A stretch of 42,921 bases of DNA from Candidatus Hadersleviella danica (GTDB lineage Bacteria; Chloroflexota; Anaerolineae; Promineifilales; Promineifilaceae). The position numbers were made by a program, and so were the translations under genes. Positions 17,439-26,720 of this stretch are shown here, one piece after another. The stretch is from NCBI GenBank assembly GCA_016711405.1, contig JADJSZ010000031.1, positions 1 to 42,921 of the forward strand, given 5' to 3'. The notes under the pieces were generated by a model, which worked only from the letters and a program-made list of their open reading frames with translations, was not told the origin of the DNA and did no database searches. The stretch's first letter is position 1. Each line of letters starts with the position of its first letter.

Positions 17439-17514
17439 TGGTGGACCTGAGGGGACTCGAACCGCTGACCTCTTCAATGCCATTGAAGCGCTCTACCAAC
17501 TGAGCTACAGGCCC
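17439..17514 (-). tRNA. tRNA-Ala(GGC), CCA encoded
   Basis: Full cloverleaf with G3:U70 (the alanine identity pair), D-arm GCTC/GAGC, anticodon stem CTTCA/TGAAG with loop ATGGCAT (anticodon GGC), discriminator A and an encoded CCA. The T-stem (AGCGG against CCCCT) carries a C:C mismatch, unlike the upstream copy. It lies inside the leuS T-box leader, 19 bases before the T-box sequence. It may be functional, decaying, or contain a sequencing error. Confidence 0.92.
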
Positions 17515-17849
17515 AAGACAGTTTGCAATTATCAATGAACAATGCACAAAATGCAAATTTTGGTTTTTTGTTCGTTGAAAACCATCCACTCTAACACGTA
17601 ACGTGTGCGAAACGGCATGGGTTACTTAGCACTCAGCACTTTCTACTTAGCACTCTATTCACCAATGCGGCTCACAGGCGAGTTCACCACTAAACTTTGT
17701 TGCGCTTCCAGCCTTGGCGCAACTCTCTGGAGGGGGGGAGCGTGGTTACTACTCCTGCTCATTGCCTTTAAGAAATTATATGATTGTAAAGAACTTTGGC
17801 GAGGGCGGACAATCTAAAATCCAAAACCCTCAATCCAAAATCGCTAAGG

Positions 17850-17922
<73 letters not shown>

Positions 17923-17946
17923 ATATTTGTGGCCGAACGAAGCGGG

Positions 17947-17975
17947 ATATTATCCTAGGCTCGTGTGGTTGTCAA
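17947..17975 (-). promoter_or_regulatory. Sigma-70 promoter for tRNA-Ala(CGC) and possibly the leuS leader
   Basis: On the minus strand TTGACA (17975-17970), a 17-base spacer and TAATAT (17952-17947), about 25 bases above the tRNA 5' end. No terminator is visible between this tRNA and the T-box Stem I, so readthrough into the leader is possible. The rest of 17976-18162 shows no gene. Confidence 0.8.
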
Positions 17976-18162
17976 TAGTCTGAGCAGAGGCGATTGGGGT
18001 GTACGGACTTAGGCCATTTCCAAAATCACCTTATTCCTACACTCTAATGTCTATTTCACCTTTTCCTCTGCCCCTAATTTTGCTACCATCTACCCCTTAA
18101 GATGCAATGCTCTCTAAAAGCACATCGTACCTCACTAACCAAAATCTCCACTCCAAAATCGT

Positions 18163-21069
18163 ATGGCTCATCTGGCGCAGACCCTGCTTGGCTCCTTCCA
18201 CCTGAGTTTGGACGGCCACCCCGCCGCTGGCCTCCGCGCCAGCAAAGTTCGCGCCCTGCTCCTCTACCTCACCCTCGAGCCAGCGACCGCCCACCCCCGC
18301 GCCACCCTCGCCAACTTGCTCTGGCCGCAAAGCAACGACAAAAAAGCCCGCCAAAACCTGCGCCAAACGGTGCATCGCTTGCGCCTTGCTCTGGGCGATG
18401 ACCATTTGCTCATCGGCGAAGAGAGCTTGCAACTGAACACGGCCAGCGACAGTTGGGTGGATGTGGGGCAATTCCATGCTCTGCTGACGGCCGTGCGCGG
18501 CCATTGCCCCACCGCGCCCCTCTGCCCCACCTGCCTCGCCCAATTAAGCCAAGCGGCCGATTTATATCAGGGCGAACTCGTGCCCAGCTTCGCCCTCGAC
18601 GACTGCGCCGAACTGGAAAGCTGGCTCCGTCAATGGCGCGAGCGGTTGCACCAGCACGCCCTCGCTCTGCTCTACACCCTCGCCGCCCACTACCTTGGCC
18701 AGCAAGAGTGGGAACTGGCGCGGGAATACGCCCAACGGCAATTGGCGATGGAGCCGTGGCGCGAAGAAGCGCACCGCCAACTGATGCAAATGTGGGCAGG
18801 GATGGGTCAGCAAAGGGCGGCACTGGAGCAGTACGGCCGTTGCCAAACCATTTTAGAAGAAGAACTCGGACTGCCTCCCTCGGCCGAAACAGAACAACTG
18901 CGGCGCGAAATCGCCGCCGCCAACCAGCCCGCCCCCACGCCCAGCCAATCCCCGCCCCCTTCCCCTTGCTTGGCCGCACGGCCGACCTGAGCCACCTGCA
19001 CCACCTCCTGCGCCAACCCGATTGCCGTGCCCTTGTCTTGCTCGGGCCAGCGGGGGTGGGCAAAAGCGCCCTCGCCCAACAATTGGCGCACCAGCCCCCC
19101 CTCGGCCGCACCCCGCTCTGGGTCTCGTTGGCCGATGTGGCCACGGCCGACTCATTTTGGGAGGCGTTCGGCCGTGCCTCGGGGGTGGCCGTGCCCGCTG
19201 TCTCGGCCGTGCTTGGCCAGCGGCCGTGGTTGCTCATCCTCGATGGCCTCGACCACCTGCCGAATTCGGCTCCCTTGCTGGCTCATCTGTTGGCCATTGC
19301 CCCCACCAGCCAGCTTTTGCTCACCACCCGCCAACGGCCGCCGCTGGCCGAGGCGCATTTGTGGCGCGTGCGCGGCTTGTCCACCACGGCCGCCGATTTG
19401 GCCGAGAACAGCGCCGCGCAATTATTCTTGCACGTAGCCAATCGAGTGAATCCCAGCGCCCCCTTGCGGGATACCGCCATGCCCGCCGTGCTGGAGATTT
19501 GCCGCCAACTGGGGGGCAATCCCTTGGCCATTCAGCAAGCGGCCAGTTGGGTGCGCGTCCTCTCCTGTGCCGCCATCGCGGCCGAATTGCGCCACAACGG
19601 CCGCCATCTCTTGGCCGAATCCAACTTGCCCGCCGCGTTTGAGCAGAGTTGGAACCAACTTGCCCCTGCGCCACAGGCCGCGCTGGCCACGTTGGCTCAT
19701 TTTCCGCACAGCTTTACCCGCGCCGCCGCCACGGCCGTGGCCGACCTTGCCCTGCCCACATGGGCCGCCCTGTGGGATAGCTCCCTGCTCACCCAACTGG
19801 CCGACGGCCGCTACCACATCCCGCCCGTTTACCGCCTCTTGGCTCCGCCACAACTCATCCCCCCCGCCGAGGCAGGGGCACGGCTGGCCTATTTTTATGC
19901 GGAATTGGTAGCAGGGGAGACGGCCGCTTTGCGGGGCGGCAACTTGGCGGGGGCGATGGTCATTTTGCAAGACGAACGCCCCAATTGGGGGGCAAGCGTG
20001 GCGGTGGGCGGTGGCGCATGGGGAAACGGCCGTGCTGGCACAGATGGCCACGGGGCTGTTCCATTTTCACCTCATTGCCGATGAGTTGGCCGCTGGCTAC
20101 GCCCTCTTGGCGCAAACCCAGCCTGCATGGGCCAGCTACCCGCCCGCCTTGGCGGGGCTATTGGCCTGCTATCAGGGGTGGTTGGCGTTTGGGCTGGGCG
20201 AGGCGGATGGGGCGCATTTGCTCCTGCAACAAGGGTTGGCCATTGCGCCAGCCCCTGCGTTGGCGGCGTATGGCGCGGCCGTGGCTCACGCCCTTGGCCA
20301 GCGGGAACGGGCATGGGCACACATCGAACAGAGCTTATCGGCCACGCAAGCGCAGGGGGATTGGTGGGGGGCGGGTTTGGCTTTTCGCCTCGCGGGGCAG
20401 ATGGCTACGCAGGAGGGGGAGATGGCTCGCGGCCGTGCCTACAGCCAGCAAGCGCTCGCCCTTGCCCGCCTTGTCGGCGATTCGTGGAGTGCTTCGCTCT
20501 GTTTGCAAACGCTGGGGGATGTGGCCTATACGGTGGGCGAGTGGGGCGAGGCGCACCGCTGTTATGGCGAGGCGAATCATTTGCACCGCGCCTTTGGCGA
20601 TGAGCGGCGCACGGCCGCTTGCCTCCACAAACTCGGCCTCGTGGCTGTGGCCACGGCCGATTACGGCCGTGCCCGCCGCCTATTCGAGGATTGCCTGACG
20701 ATGCAAATTGGGTTGGATGAGGTGGTGGGGCAGGTGCGGGCGTGGGTGCAACTCGGCCGGGTGGCGCGGGCAGAGGGGGCGGCCGTGGGGGCGCAAAATA
20801 GCTTCCATCAGGCGTTGCGGGCGGCCGTGGCGCACCAGTTGCCCCACGAAGCGGTTAATGTCTTGCAAGAGGTGAGCCATCTGTGGCGCGAGTTGCACCA
20901 GCAACAACGGCCGCTTCCCCCGCTCCCCACCACCGACCAGCCGGGCGATTACCTCGTTTACCAGCTTTTGCACCAATCGCGGGTCTTGCTCCACGGTCAG
21001 GGCGAGCCAGCGGCCGAGCAACAACTCGCCCAATTGGTGCAGGCGCAGTTGGGCAACAGATTGGTGTAG
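18163..21069 (+). CDS. SARP/AfsR-like transcriptional regulator with NTPase and TPR domains, two frameshifts
   Basis: About 968 residues when two compensating breaks (18950-18975 and about 20005) are bridged. Residues 1-95 are a winged-helix DNA-binding domain (LLGSFHLSLDGHPAAGLRA, KARQNLRQTVHRLRLALGDD); 95-250 a bacterial transcriptional activation domain (ALALLYTLAAHYLGQQEWEL); then an NB-ARC/STAND-like NTPase with Walker A LLGPAGVGKSALAQQLA and Walker B WLLILDGLDHLP; the last 350 residues are TPR-like helices (ARGRAYSQQALALARLVGD, CYGEANHLHRAFGD). The architecture is that of AfsR-type signal-integrating activators. Targets cannot be told; the neighbouring aminotransferase is convergent. 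It stands alone after the tRNA promoter region. Confidence 0.9.
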
Positions 21070-21149
21070 GGGTGTATTTGTGTATTGGTATATTGATATG
21101 TCCCACGACCCCAATATACCAATACACCACGATACCAATACACCCAAAA
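21070..21149. terminator. Inverted GTATTGGT arrays between convergent genes
   Basis: GTGTATTTGTGTATTGGTAT words are mirrored by CAATATACCAATACACC words. They lie between the convergent ends of the AfsR-like gene and the aminotransferase, a likely bidirectional terminator made of heptamer repeats. Confidence 0.7.
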
Positions 21150-22418
21150 TCAGGCGCGGTGTTTGGCGATGATGCGCTCGAAGGCATCCAAGCCACGCTT
21201 GAGGACTTCTGTCTCGGGGCCAAAGCTGATGCGGGCGTAGTTTTGGTAACGGCCGTACTCCCGCCGCTTCTCGGGGTTCACATCAAAAAAGATGCCCGGC
21301 ACGGTGATGACCTGCTCTTCCAAGCCCGCCTTGAAGAAATCCAAGCCATTGTTCAGCGGAGGGGGCAACTGGCTCAGATTAGCCCACACGTAAAACGTCC
21401 CCTCGGGTTCCGCATCTACGGTGATGCCCATTGCATAGAGGCGTTGCAGAACATAGTCCCGCTTTTCGCGGAAACGGGTTTGCATGGCGGCCGTTTTTTG
21501 GATGACGCGCTCGGGTTCCAGCAGGGGCAAGACATGCTCTTGGAACGGGTTGTTGGCTCCACCATCTAAGAACGACCCCGCGCTGGCAATGGCATTGATG
21601 ACCGACTTGGGGGCGAGTGTCCAGCTAATGCGCCAGCCGGGATAGCGCCAATTCTTGGTCAGGCCATCAATGATGATGACAGGGTCTTCGTCTACGTTTT
21701 GGACATGCTCGGCCGCCGAAACCATTTTGGGGTAGCCTTTCGGCCCTGTGTAGATGTAATGGGAGTAGAACTCATCCAAGATGAGCGCGGTGTGGAACTC
21801 CCGCGCCATGTCTACCAATCCCTTCAGTTGGTTGCCCTCGATGATTTGCCCAGTGGGGTTGCAGGGGTTGCTGAGGAGCAATGCCTTGAGGCCACGGCCG
21901 AGAACTTCCTTTCTGAGCTTGCCAATCATCACCCGATAGCCCGATTCCGCCTCGAGCAGGATGGGGATGGGGATGAAGGCGCGGAAGACGCTCAACAACT
22001 CTTCGTAGGCGGTGTAGTCGGGCAGGAAATGGCCCATGTTGATGTTGCCGAGCGCGGCCGCGACGCGGGTGAGGCCGACACGGCCGCCACCCGAAATGCT
22101 GACGTTTTCGTAGGTGTACTTCGACTCTTTGTCTTGCCGATAAAGCGTGTTGTACAAATCGGCCACCTTTTGGCGCAAGGCCATTTCGCCCGTGATGGGG
22201 CTGTATTCGTGGCGCAGGGGGTTGATGCGAATCTCGCTGATGCGCTCGATGTCCCCTTCGATGTGCCCCACTTCGGGTGCGCCTTGGCCGAGATTGGCCC
22301 ATTCGGGGTGGTCGGGGGTGTAACCGCGCAAGCCAGCGCGGTGCATGACATAGATGACCCCCGTGCGGGGGACGTGGCGGAAGCCGGGGATGAGGTCGGG
22401 GTCGGTGGTTTGGGTCAT
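21150..22418 (-). CDS. Class I/II pyridoxal-phosphate aminotransferase
   Basis: A complete 422-residue fold-type I aminotransferase. SNPCNPTGQIIEG is the PLP/carboxylate motif, Asp215 in ALILDEFYSHY contacts the pyridine nitrogen, Lys255 in IDGLTKNWRYPGWR forms the Schiff base, and an Arg near the C-terminus (YARISFG) binds substrate carboxylate. Its N-terminus (YVMHRAGLRGYTPDHPEWAN) marks a subgroup common in Chloroflexota whose substrate I do not know. It stands between the AfsR-like regulator and the nucleoside importer, in its own unit. Confidence 0.93.
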   Translation of the reverse strand: MTQTTDPDLIPGFRHVPRTGVIYVMHRAGLRGYTPDHPEWANLGQGAPEVGHIEGDIERISEIRINPLRHEYSPITGEMALRQKVADLYNTLYRQDKESKYTYENVSISGGGRVGLTRVAAALGNINMGHFLPDYTAYEELLSVFRAFIPIPILLEAESGYRVMIGKLRKEVLGRGLKALLLSNPCNPTGQIIEGNQLKGLVDMAREFHTALILDEFYSHYIYTGPKGYPKMVSAAEHVQNVDEDPVIIIDGLTKNWRYPGWRISWTLAPKSVINAIASAGSFLDGGANNPFQEHVLPLLEPERVIQKTAAMQTRFREKRDYVLQRLYAMGITVDAEPEGTFYVWANLSQLPPPLNNGLDFFKAGLEEQVITVPGIFFDVNPEKRREYGRYQNYARISFGPETEVLKRGLDAFERIIAKHRA

Positions 22419-22532
22419 GGGGGAGGTTATTGGTTATTCGTTATTGGTTATTGGGTGTTGGTGGGGCAATTTTCCCCCTTCCTTGGCCAATCATTCACAA
22501 TTCACAATTAATCATTCACAATTCACAATTAC
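22419..22532. repeat. GGTTATT and CACAATT heptamer arrays
   Basis: 22430-22460 is built of GTTATTG words and 22490-22532 of CACAATT words. They fill the gap between the truncated permease and the aminotransferase. Confidence 0.85.
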
Positions 22533-23333
22533 CTATTCTTGCTCAAAATGTGCCCCGAGGCCAGCGGGGGGTGCTTCGCAGGAAGCCTGTGCCCCCAAAG
22601 CGACCCGAAACGGATGCCATCCCCCAAAAATGACAATGGCCAGCGCAATCCAGCCCAGCCCCGACGTGTGGCGGTGGCTCCAGCCGAGGACGACGTGGAG
22701 CGAGTAGGCCGCGCCCCCAAAGCCCACCAGTGCGCCGCCGATTAAGGTGTAGGCGTAGCGCAAGCGGGTGACATTGACCCCACGGGCGAAGGCGGCCGAC
22801 GGCCGTTCCCCCACCCCGCGCAGTTTTAGCCCCGGCTGGCTCTTATAAAACCACAGCCATGTCCCAATAATGAGGGCAAAACTGAGATAGGTGACGATGT
22901 CTTGGTTGAAGAATAGCGGGCCGACGATGGGAATATCGGCTAAGAGGGGGATGGGCAGGGGCGGCACGGACGGCCCCGGCTGGCGCACAAAGGGCACACC
23001 GAAGAACGAGCTTAACTCGACCCCCAGCAAGGCCAACACAAAGCCAATGGCCACTTGGTCGCGGCGCAAGGTGATGCTCCCGACGGCCACGATGAGGGCC
23101 ATGAGTGCCCCCGCCAACATGGCCGCGCCAAATCCCAGCACCAAGCTGTTGGTCGTCTTGGCCACGGCAAAGCCGACCATTGCCCCCAGCATGAGCGAGC
23201 CTTCGACGGAGAGGTTGATGACCCCCGCCCGCTCGCTAATCGTTTCGCCAATGCTGGCAAAGATAAGGGGCGCGGCCGAGGCGAGGACGGAGCTGAGGGT
23301 GGTGAGGGAGAAGATGGTGAGGAGGGCGGACAT
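22533..23333 (-). CDS. BMP-type nucleoside ABC transporter permease, C-terminally truncated
   Basis: A 266-residue inner-membrane permease of the BPD_transp_2 class (NupQ/YufQ-like). ASIGETISERAGVINLSVEG and FARGVNVTRLRYAYTLIGGA are typical. Family members are about 300-310 residues and continue after WHPFRVALGA with another membrane helix; here the frame instead ends in AQASCEAPPAGLGAHFEQE and stops, and no other frame restores the helix. I chose ATG at 23333 (MSALLTIFS); the open frame above is repeat DNA. Truncation could disable import, or reflect a deletion, misassembly or tolerated loss. It is the last gene of the importer operon. Confidence 0.88.
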   Translation of the reverse strand: MSALLTIFSLTTLSSVLASAAPLIFASIGETISERAGVINLSVEGSLMLGAMVGFAVAKTTNSLVLGFGAAMLAGALMALIVAVGSITLRRDQVAIGFVLALLGVELSSFFGVPFVRQPGPSVPPLPIPLLADIPIVGPLFFNQDIVTYLSFALIIGTWLWFYKSQPGLKLRGVGERPSAAFARGVNVTRLRYAYTLIGGALVGFGGAAYSLHVVLGWSHRHTSGLGWIALAIVIFGGWHPFRVALGAQASCEAPPAGLGAHFEQE

Positions 23334-23450
23334 AGGGGGAGGGGGAGCAGGGGAGCAGAGGAGCAGAGGAGCAGAGGAGAGCAAGCGACTGAGAGACTGA
23401 GAGACTGACAAGCTGACAAGCTGACTAGCTAACAAGCTAACTAGCTGACC
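23334..23450. repeat. GAGCAGAG and GACTGAGA octamer arrays
   Basis: 23341-23385 is a GAGCAGAG array and 23386-23450 a GACTGAGA then CAAGCTGA/CTAGCTGA array. They separate the two permease genes and overlap the end of the upstream permease frame. Confidence 0.9.
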
Positions 23451-24478
23451 TGCTTGCGCAGGCGGTGCGTCTCCCATTTTTGGCGCAGGCCCTGTACAAA
23501 TTCGTAGGCGAGGACGAGAACGCCTTGGAGGACACCTGCCAGCGATGAATCGAGGTTGAGGCCGACGCGCAGGGCGGAGCTACCGATGCTGAGGGCGGCG
23601 AAGAAGAGGGCGACGAGGGGGGCGAGCCACGGCCGAAACCCCGCCAGCAACACAATCAAAATGGAAAAGAAGCCATACCCGGCCGAAATGTTGGCCACCA
23701 ACTGGTGGCGCACGGCCGAGACGAGCAACGCCCCCACCAACCCCGCACACAAACCCGCCACCGCATAGGCGGAAAGCAAGAGCCGTGTCGTGGGGATACC
23801 CATCACAAAGGCACTGCGCGGATTGCGGCCGATGGCTTTGAGTTCCAGCCCCCACACAGTGCCTGTCAGGGCGAGATAGACCAGCACGCAGACCAGCACG
23901 GCCAGCCCGACGCTGATGGGGCTGACCCGCAAGCCATCCAACGTGGGCATCCACACCCTGTCGGGGAGGAGTTGTGTGCCCGTGATGGAACTTGTGCCCG
24001 CTGGTTTCCACGGCTTGGAGATGAGGTAGATGGTGAGGGAGGTGGCGATAAAGTTGAAGCCCAAGCCGCCAAAAATTTCGTTGACCCCGCCATAGGTTTT
24101 GAGCAAACCGATGAGGATGCCCCACACCATGCCCAGCACCATGCCCGTGCCGAGCATGGCGAGGATGACGAGGGCAGGCACGGCCGTTTCCAAATCGAAC
24201 CACCTGCTGGCCCACACAGCCCCAATCGCCCCCAACACAATTTGCCCCTCCATGCCGATGTGCCACTGCCCCGCCCGAAAGGTGACGAGCAAACCCGCTG
24301 AGCAGAGGGCGAGGGAGACCCAAACCACGGCCGTATCCGCTTGTTTGACGGCCGTGCCGACGGAACCCGTCCACAACGCCCCCAACACGGCCGTGGGCGA
24401 AGCCCCGACAGCGAAGATGACGGCCGAGACAACGGCGAGGGCGACGATGAGGGGGAGAAGGGGGAAGGCGTAGCGCAT
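23441..24478 (-). CDS. BMP-type nucleoside ABC transporter permease
   Basis: A 345-residue permease, partner of the shorter permease downstream (NupP/YufP-like, BPD_transp_2). TFRAGQWHIGMEGQIVLGAI, GGVNEIFGGLGFNFIATSLT and KAIGRNPRSAFVMGIPTTR are family hallmarks. About nine hydrophobic segments are visible. ATG at 24478; the upstream gap is repeat DNA. Together with the ATPase and BMP lipoprotein it forms an importer for nucleosides or related purines. Confidence 0.93.
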   Translation of the reverse strand: MRYAFPLLPLIVALAVVSAVIFAVGASPTAVLGALWTGSVGTAVKQADTAVVWVSLALCSAGLLVTFRAGQWHIGMEGQIVLGAIGAVWASRWFDLETAVPALVILAMLGTGMVLGMVWGILIGLLKTYGGVNEIFGGLGFNFIATSLTIYLISKPWKPAGTSSITGTQLLPDRVWMPTLDGLRVSPISVGLAVLVCVLVYLALTGTVWGLELKAIGRNPRSAFVMGIPTTRLLLSAYAVAGLCAGLVGALLVSAVRHQLVANISAGYGFFSILIVLLAGFRPWLAPLVALFFAALSIGSSALRVGLNLDSSLAGVLQGVLVLAYEFVQGLRQKWETHRLRKQVS

Positions 24479-24579
24479 AGGGAGGGGGGAGGGGAGGGCA
24501 GGGAGCAGGGGGCAGAGGAGCAGGGGGGCAGAGGAGAAAGAGAGTAAGGGTCTGAGGGACTGAGAGACTGAGAGACTGA
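24479..24579. repeat. GAGCAGGG / GACTGAGA word arrays
   Basis: The same octamer vocabularies as at 23334-23450 appear in the same order, now between the DUF5946 gene and the permease. Two copies of one array order in one operon suggest duplication or common origin. Confidence 0.85.
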
Positions 24580-25014
24580 TTACTGACTACTGGCAGTATC
24601 GGCGAGGACGGCCGCCGCCCATTGTTGGACATCGGCGCAATAAATTTCGGGGGTGTCTAGCCGCACTTGGGCGATGGTGTGTGACCAGACAATCGTGCTG
24701 AATTCGGCCAGCTTGGGGGCACGGGTGATAGAGGTTGTGCGTCGGCCGCTATCCATGCGCGAACGGTTGCGTTGGCGCATTTCGGCGGGCAAAACATTGT
24801 TGTGCATAAAGTCGAAAAGCATCTGCCGCGCCTCTAACCAACTCTCGCGGCTGTATTCGTTGTGTTGGAGCATGTAGCACAGCACCGTGAGGTGGTGAAC
24901 CGCCCCAAATGCGCGGGGGTGTTCGTATTCGAGGGCCAAACACGCCTCAAAACGGCCGCGACATGTTTCGTCGGCCGTCCAAATTGCGCCACAAGCCAAA
25001 CAATGCGCTGACAT
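24580..25014 (-). CDS. DUF5946 family protein
   Basis: A 144-residue protein of unknown function resembling DUF5946. It begins with a Cys pair (MSAHCLACGAIW) that could bind zinc, followed by CRGRFEACLALEYEHPRAFG and GAVHHLTVLCYMLQHNEYS, the most conserved part. No membrane segment or signal. It is inserted between the ATPase and permease genes of the nucleoside importer on the same strand; whether it serves the importer is unknown. Confidence 0.75.
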   Translation of the reverse strand: MSAHCLACGAIWTADETCRGRFEACLALEYEHPRAFGAVHHLTVLCYMLQHNEYSRESWLEARQMLFDFMHNNVLPAEMRQRNRSRMDSGRRTTSITRAPKLAEFSTIVWSHTIAQVRLDTPEIYCADVQQWAAAVLADTASSQ

Positions 25015-25027
25015 AGGACAAAAAACG

Positions 25028-25208
25028 AGGAAATAACGGGAATAAATGATAAAGAAACGGGAAGTAATGGTAGAGGAGCAAGAAGTAATGGTAGAGGAGC
25101 AAGAAGTAATGATAAAGAAGCAAGAAGTAATGACAGAGGAGCAAGAAGTAATGGCAAAGTATCGAGAAGTAATGATAGAGGAACAGGAAGTAATGGCAAA
25201 GTAAGCTT
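25028..25208. repeat. 21-bp tandem repeat (about 7 units) with terminal palindrome
   Basis: Units of 21 bases begin GAAGTAATG and vary over the remaining 12. On the plus strand they encode a 52-codon frame (about 25047-25204) of heptads such as EVMVEEQ. The last unit is followed by its own reverse complement, giving a near-perfect 20-bp palindrome centred on AAGCTT (25185-25223). The stretch 25015-25230 holds no other gene. Coding use is doubtful because no Shine-Dalgarno is seen. Confidence 0.85.
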
Positions 25209-25230
25209 ACTTTGTCATTACTTCGCCGAA

Positions 25231-26720
25231 CTAGCCTTCTGCCCGAACCTTCCCCGCAATGAGATAACCCAATTCTTCGACTGATGTTTCTGCTGTGGGA
25301 AGCACGGCCGTTACTTGCCCATCAAAACAAACGGCGATGCGGTCACTATACTGAAATACCTCATCCAAATCGGCCGAGCTGAACAAAACGGCCGTGCCCG
25401 AACGCCTCCGCTCCAACAACATCCCCCAAATCGCCTGTGCCGATTCAATATCCAACCCCCGCGTTGGGTGTTCCATAATGATAAGCCGCAACGGGTCGGG
25501 CAACAGCGAAAGCAAAACCCGTTGTTGGTTGCCCCCCGACAAAGTTTCCACAGGAGTCTCGGGCCACCCCTTGATGTTAAACGCTTGGATGCGGCTCCGC
25601 GCCGCCTGCTTGGCCGCGCCCCAATCAATCCGCCATTGGCGCGGGGCATCCACCTGCCGCCTGTGCTGGGTCAGCACCACATGTTCGGCGATGGTCAGCC
25701 CCGGCACCAGCCCCTCGGCCATTCTATCGGCGGGCAAAAAGGCGACGCGGGCGTTCAGGAAACGGCCGTAGGGTTGATGAGCTAACTGCACCCCCTCCAC
25801 CACAATCTCCCCGCTTGCGGCGCGAGCAAACCCGCACACGCCTGCATCAACAACTGTTGCCCCGAACCTTCCAGCCCCGCCAGCCCAATCACCTCCCCCG
25901 CCGCAATGGTCAGGTCGAGCGGCCCCATTTGCATCCGCCCATCGCCCACCAAAAGCTGGCGCAGTTCCAGCAAAGGCTGGCCAAGGGGCACAGACGGCCG
26001 CTCAGGCACGGTTATCTCCTGCCCAAACATCAGTTGGATGAGATGCGCGGCCGAAAAAGGCGCGGCCGTCTCCCCCACCAACGCCCCCTGCCGCAAAACA
26101 GCCACGCGGTGGCACAACGCCTCCACATCCTCCAACTTGTGCGAAACAAAAATAACGCTCTTGCCCTCGGCCGCCAGTTGGCGCAATGTCGCAAACAGCT
26201 TCACCTTTTGCGGCGCCGAAATGCCCGTCGTCGGCTCATCCAAGATGAGCGTCCGCGCCCCCAACCACAGCAAGCGCACAATCTCCAACTGTTGCCGCTC
26301 CCCCACGCTCAAATCGGAGACAAACGCCTGCGGGTCGAGGTCGAAGCCAAACTGCTGGCAGAGGGCGCGGAAATCCCGCTCCGCCTCGGCTTGCCGTTGC
26401 CCCAGCTGGCTATCCCGCCCCAAAATAAAATTTTCCAGCAGGCGCAGGGGGGGAAAGTCGAGCGGGTCTTGGTGGAGCATCCCCACGCCCGCCCGCAACG
26501 CATCGGCGGGGGAGGTGAAGTGGGTGGCACGGCCGTCGAGCAATATCTGGCCGCTATCGGCCGTGATAAAGCCCGAAAGCACCTTCATCAAGGTGCTTTT
26601 GCCCGCCCCATTTTCCCCCAGCAAGCCCAAAATCATCCCGCCTTCCACGGTCAATGAAATATCGCGGTTGGCCTGCACCAACCCAAATCGTTTGTGAATG
26701 TGTTGCAGTTGAACTTGCAT
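25231..26720 (-). CDS. BMP-type nucleoside ABC transporter ATPase, two NBDs, one frameshift
   Basis: About 496 residues when repaired, with two ABC domains in tandem (NupO/YufO-like). Domain 1 has Walker A GLLGENGAGKSTLMKVL, signature LSVGERQQLEIVRLL and Walker B TLILDEPTTGIS. Domain 2 begins GLAGLEGSGQQLLMQACAG, lacks a true Walker A as usual for the family, and has TLSGGNQQRVLLSLL and RLIIMEHPTRGLD. The frame breaks at 25809-25812 (a G run one short). It energises the two permeases encoded downstream. Confidence 0.93.

Larger units (their letters stand above)
17373..17770 (-). ncRNA. T-box riboswitch leader of leuS (Leu specifier), interrupted by a tRNA gene
   Basis: Stem I spans about 17770-17655: lower pairing CAATG/CATTG, then CAGG/CCTG, the S-turn sides AGTAGTA and GAACTCG, upper pairing ACCAC/GTGGT, the distal CCAGAGAG bulge and the apical GGCTGGAA loop closed by TTGCGC/GCGCAA. 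The specifier is CUC (17682-17680), a Leu codon, matching the downstream gene. The T-box sequence AGAGTGGTACCACGG (17419-17405) and terminator (17404-17373) follow. The UGGU bulge would pair with the ACCA end of tRNA-Leu. Between Stem I and the antiterminator, where stems II and III normally lie, sits a tRNA-Ala gene. A TATAAT box lies at 17780-17775. Recognition of the two halves is firm; function of the whole is not known. Confidence 0.88.

Noticed and set aside
17605..17817. 70-codon plus-strand frame
   Set aside because: It runs antisense through the T-box Stem I; the RNA structure explains the sequence.
18410..19237. Long antisense frame of 275 codons
   Set aside because: It shadows the AfsR-like regulator, is rich in Arg/Gly/Trp, and shows no family motif.
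25028..25208. Possible CRISPR array
   Set aside because: Units are 21 bp tandem without spacers; there is no cas gene nearby.
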